Assembly (NCBI GenBank): GCA_036971475.1
Contig: JBAIZL010000002.1
Coordinates: 47,345,229-47,409,228, forward strand
Length of the DNA: 64,000 nt
Direction of reading: 5' to 3'
From: Prosapia bicincta
Lineage: Eukaryota > Arthropoda > Insecta > Hemiptera > Cercopidae
This document shows positions 63,927 through 64,000 of the stretch, piece by piece (position 1 is the stretch's first letter; the number at the start of each line of letters is the position of its first letter). The translations under genes and the position numbers were made by a program. Under the pieces are notes generated by a model. The model had not been told where the DNA came from, did not search any database, and saw only the letters and a program-made list of their open reading frames with translations.

Positions 63927-63965
<39 letters not shown>
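63430..63965 (+). mobile_element. 3' part of a second Penelope-like element, next to (TA)n
   Basis: The region ends with a PLE-like C-terminal peptide and the tail GCATTAAAAGTATTCTTGTT (63886-63905), followed by (TA)n (63929-63963). The same tail is in palindromic copy B at 24171-24190. At 63436-63475, on the minus strand, CTGGATGAGATTCTAGCGAAACGTC resembles a PLE hammerhead but has an extra base in the core. TGACGTCA-like words occur at 63557 and 63573. Confidence 0.6.
63776..63870 (+). pseudogene. PLE ORF C-terminal fragment
   Basis: About 30 codons reading NYRTRIIHEAIEIEKQG then SLNKRDDTL. This is the usual end of PLE GIY-YIG proteins (pattern E-A-I-x-I-x-K...N-x-R-D). Upstream sequence cannot be joined to a GIY-YIG core, so this is a short remnant. 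Confidence 0.6.
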
Positions 63966-63967
<2 letters not shown>

Positions 63968-64000
63968 CAAATTTAATATCTGTTATTAACTATTATTTTT

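Overview
This window looks like intergenic or intronic DNA from a large, AT-rich arthropod genome, most likely an insect. The evidence is the repeat content: long (TA)n tracts, RNase H-bearing non-LTR retrotransposons, a piggyBac-like, a pogo/Tigger-like and a hAT-type DNA element, Penelope-like elements (PLEs) and a Ty3/gypsy-type remnant. I found no convincing intact host gene and no tRNA or rRNA. A hemipteran is possible but the sequence does not settle it. Almost everything recognisable is a transposable element or its debris.

Layout. 2.05-3.34 kb: a TIR-bounded element carrying a small ORF of an 'LPxRF' type. 3.84-5.40 kb: a decayed PLE with GIY-YIG endonuclease remnants between direct repeats. 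7.6-7.95, 23.9-24.44, 56.4-56.65, 59.6-59.95 and 63.0-63.34 kb: short palindromic units lodged in (TA)n, most with hammerhead-ribozyme-like cores. 16.04-20.89 kb: a LINE with an 11-bp target duplication, broken by frameshifts and by a 323-bp hAT MITE. 26.3-26.7 kb: a foldback. 29.3 kb: a possible SINE/LINE scrap. 30.0-32.3 and 46.4-47.7 kb: a three-copy repeat with a conserved TATA/initiator pair. 36.38-37.41 kb: five 205-bp tandem units. 38.42-44.22 kb: a pogo/Tigger-like element split by a 4.26-kb minus-strand LINE (38,745-43,000). 51.1-52.7 kb: gypsy-type integrase remnant. 53.64-55.51 kb: a piggyBac-like element whose transposase has lost its core. 63.43-63.97 kb: the 3' end of a second PLE, ending in the same tail as one palindromic unit.

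The most interesting signal is catalytic RNA. First, the 5' end of the minus-strand LINE folds on paper into the nested pseudoknot of HDV-like ribozymes (P1, P2, P3, P4 and a CUAAG joining strand), with the predicted cleavage site exactly at the target-site duplication. Second, the PLE at 4.9 kb and the palindromic units share a hammerhead core (CTGANGA, then GAA) with a self-complementary stem III (AACGTT or AAGCTT), and stems I and II show compensatory changes between copies. The palindromic units place two such cores head to head, bounded by (TA)n. Self-cleaving RNAs in LINEs and PLEs are known in general; the inverted, (TA)n-bounded hammerhead pairs are the part that may be undescribed.
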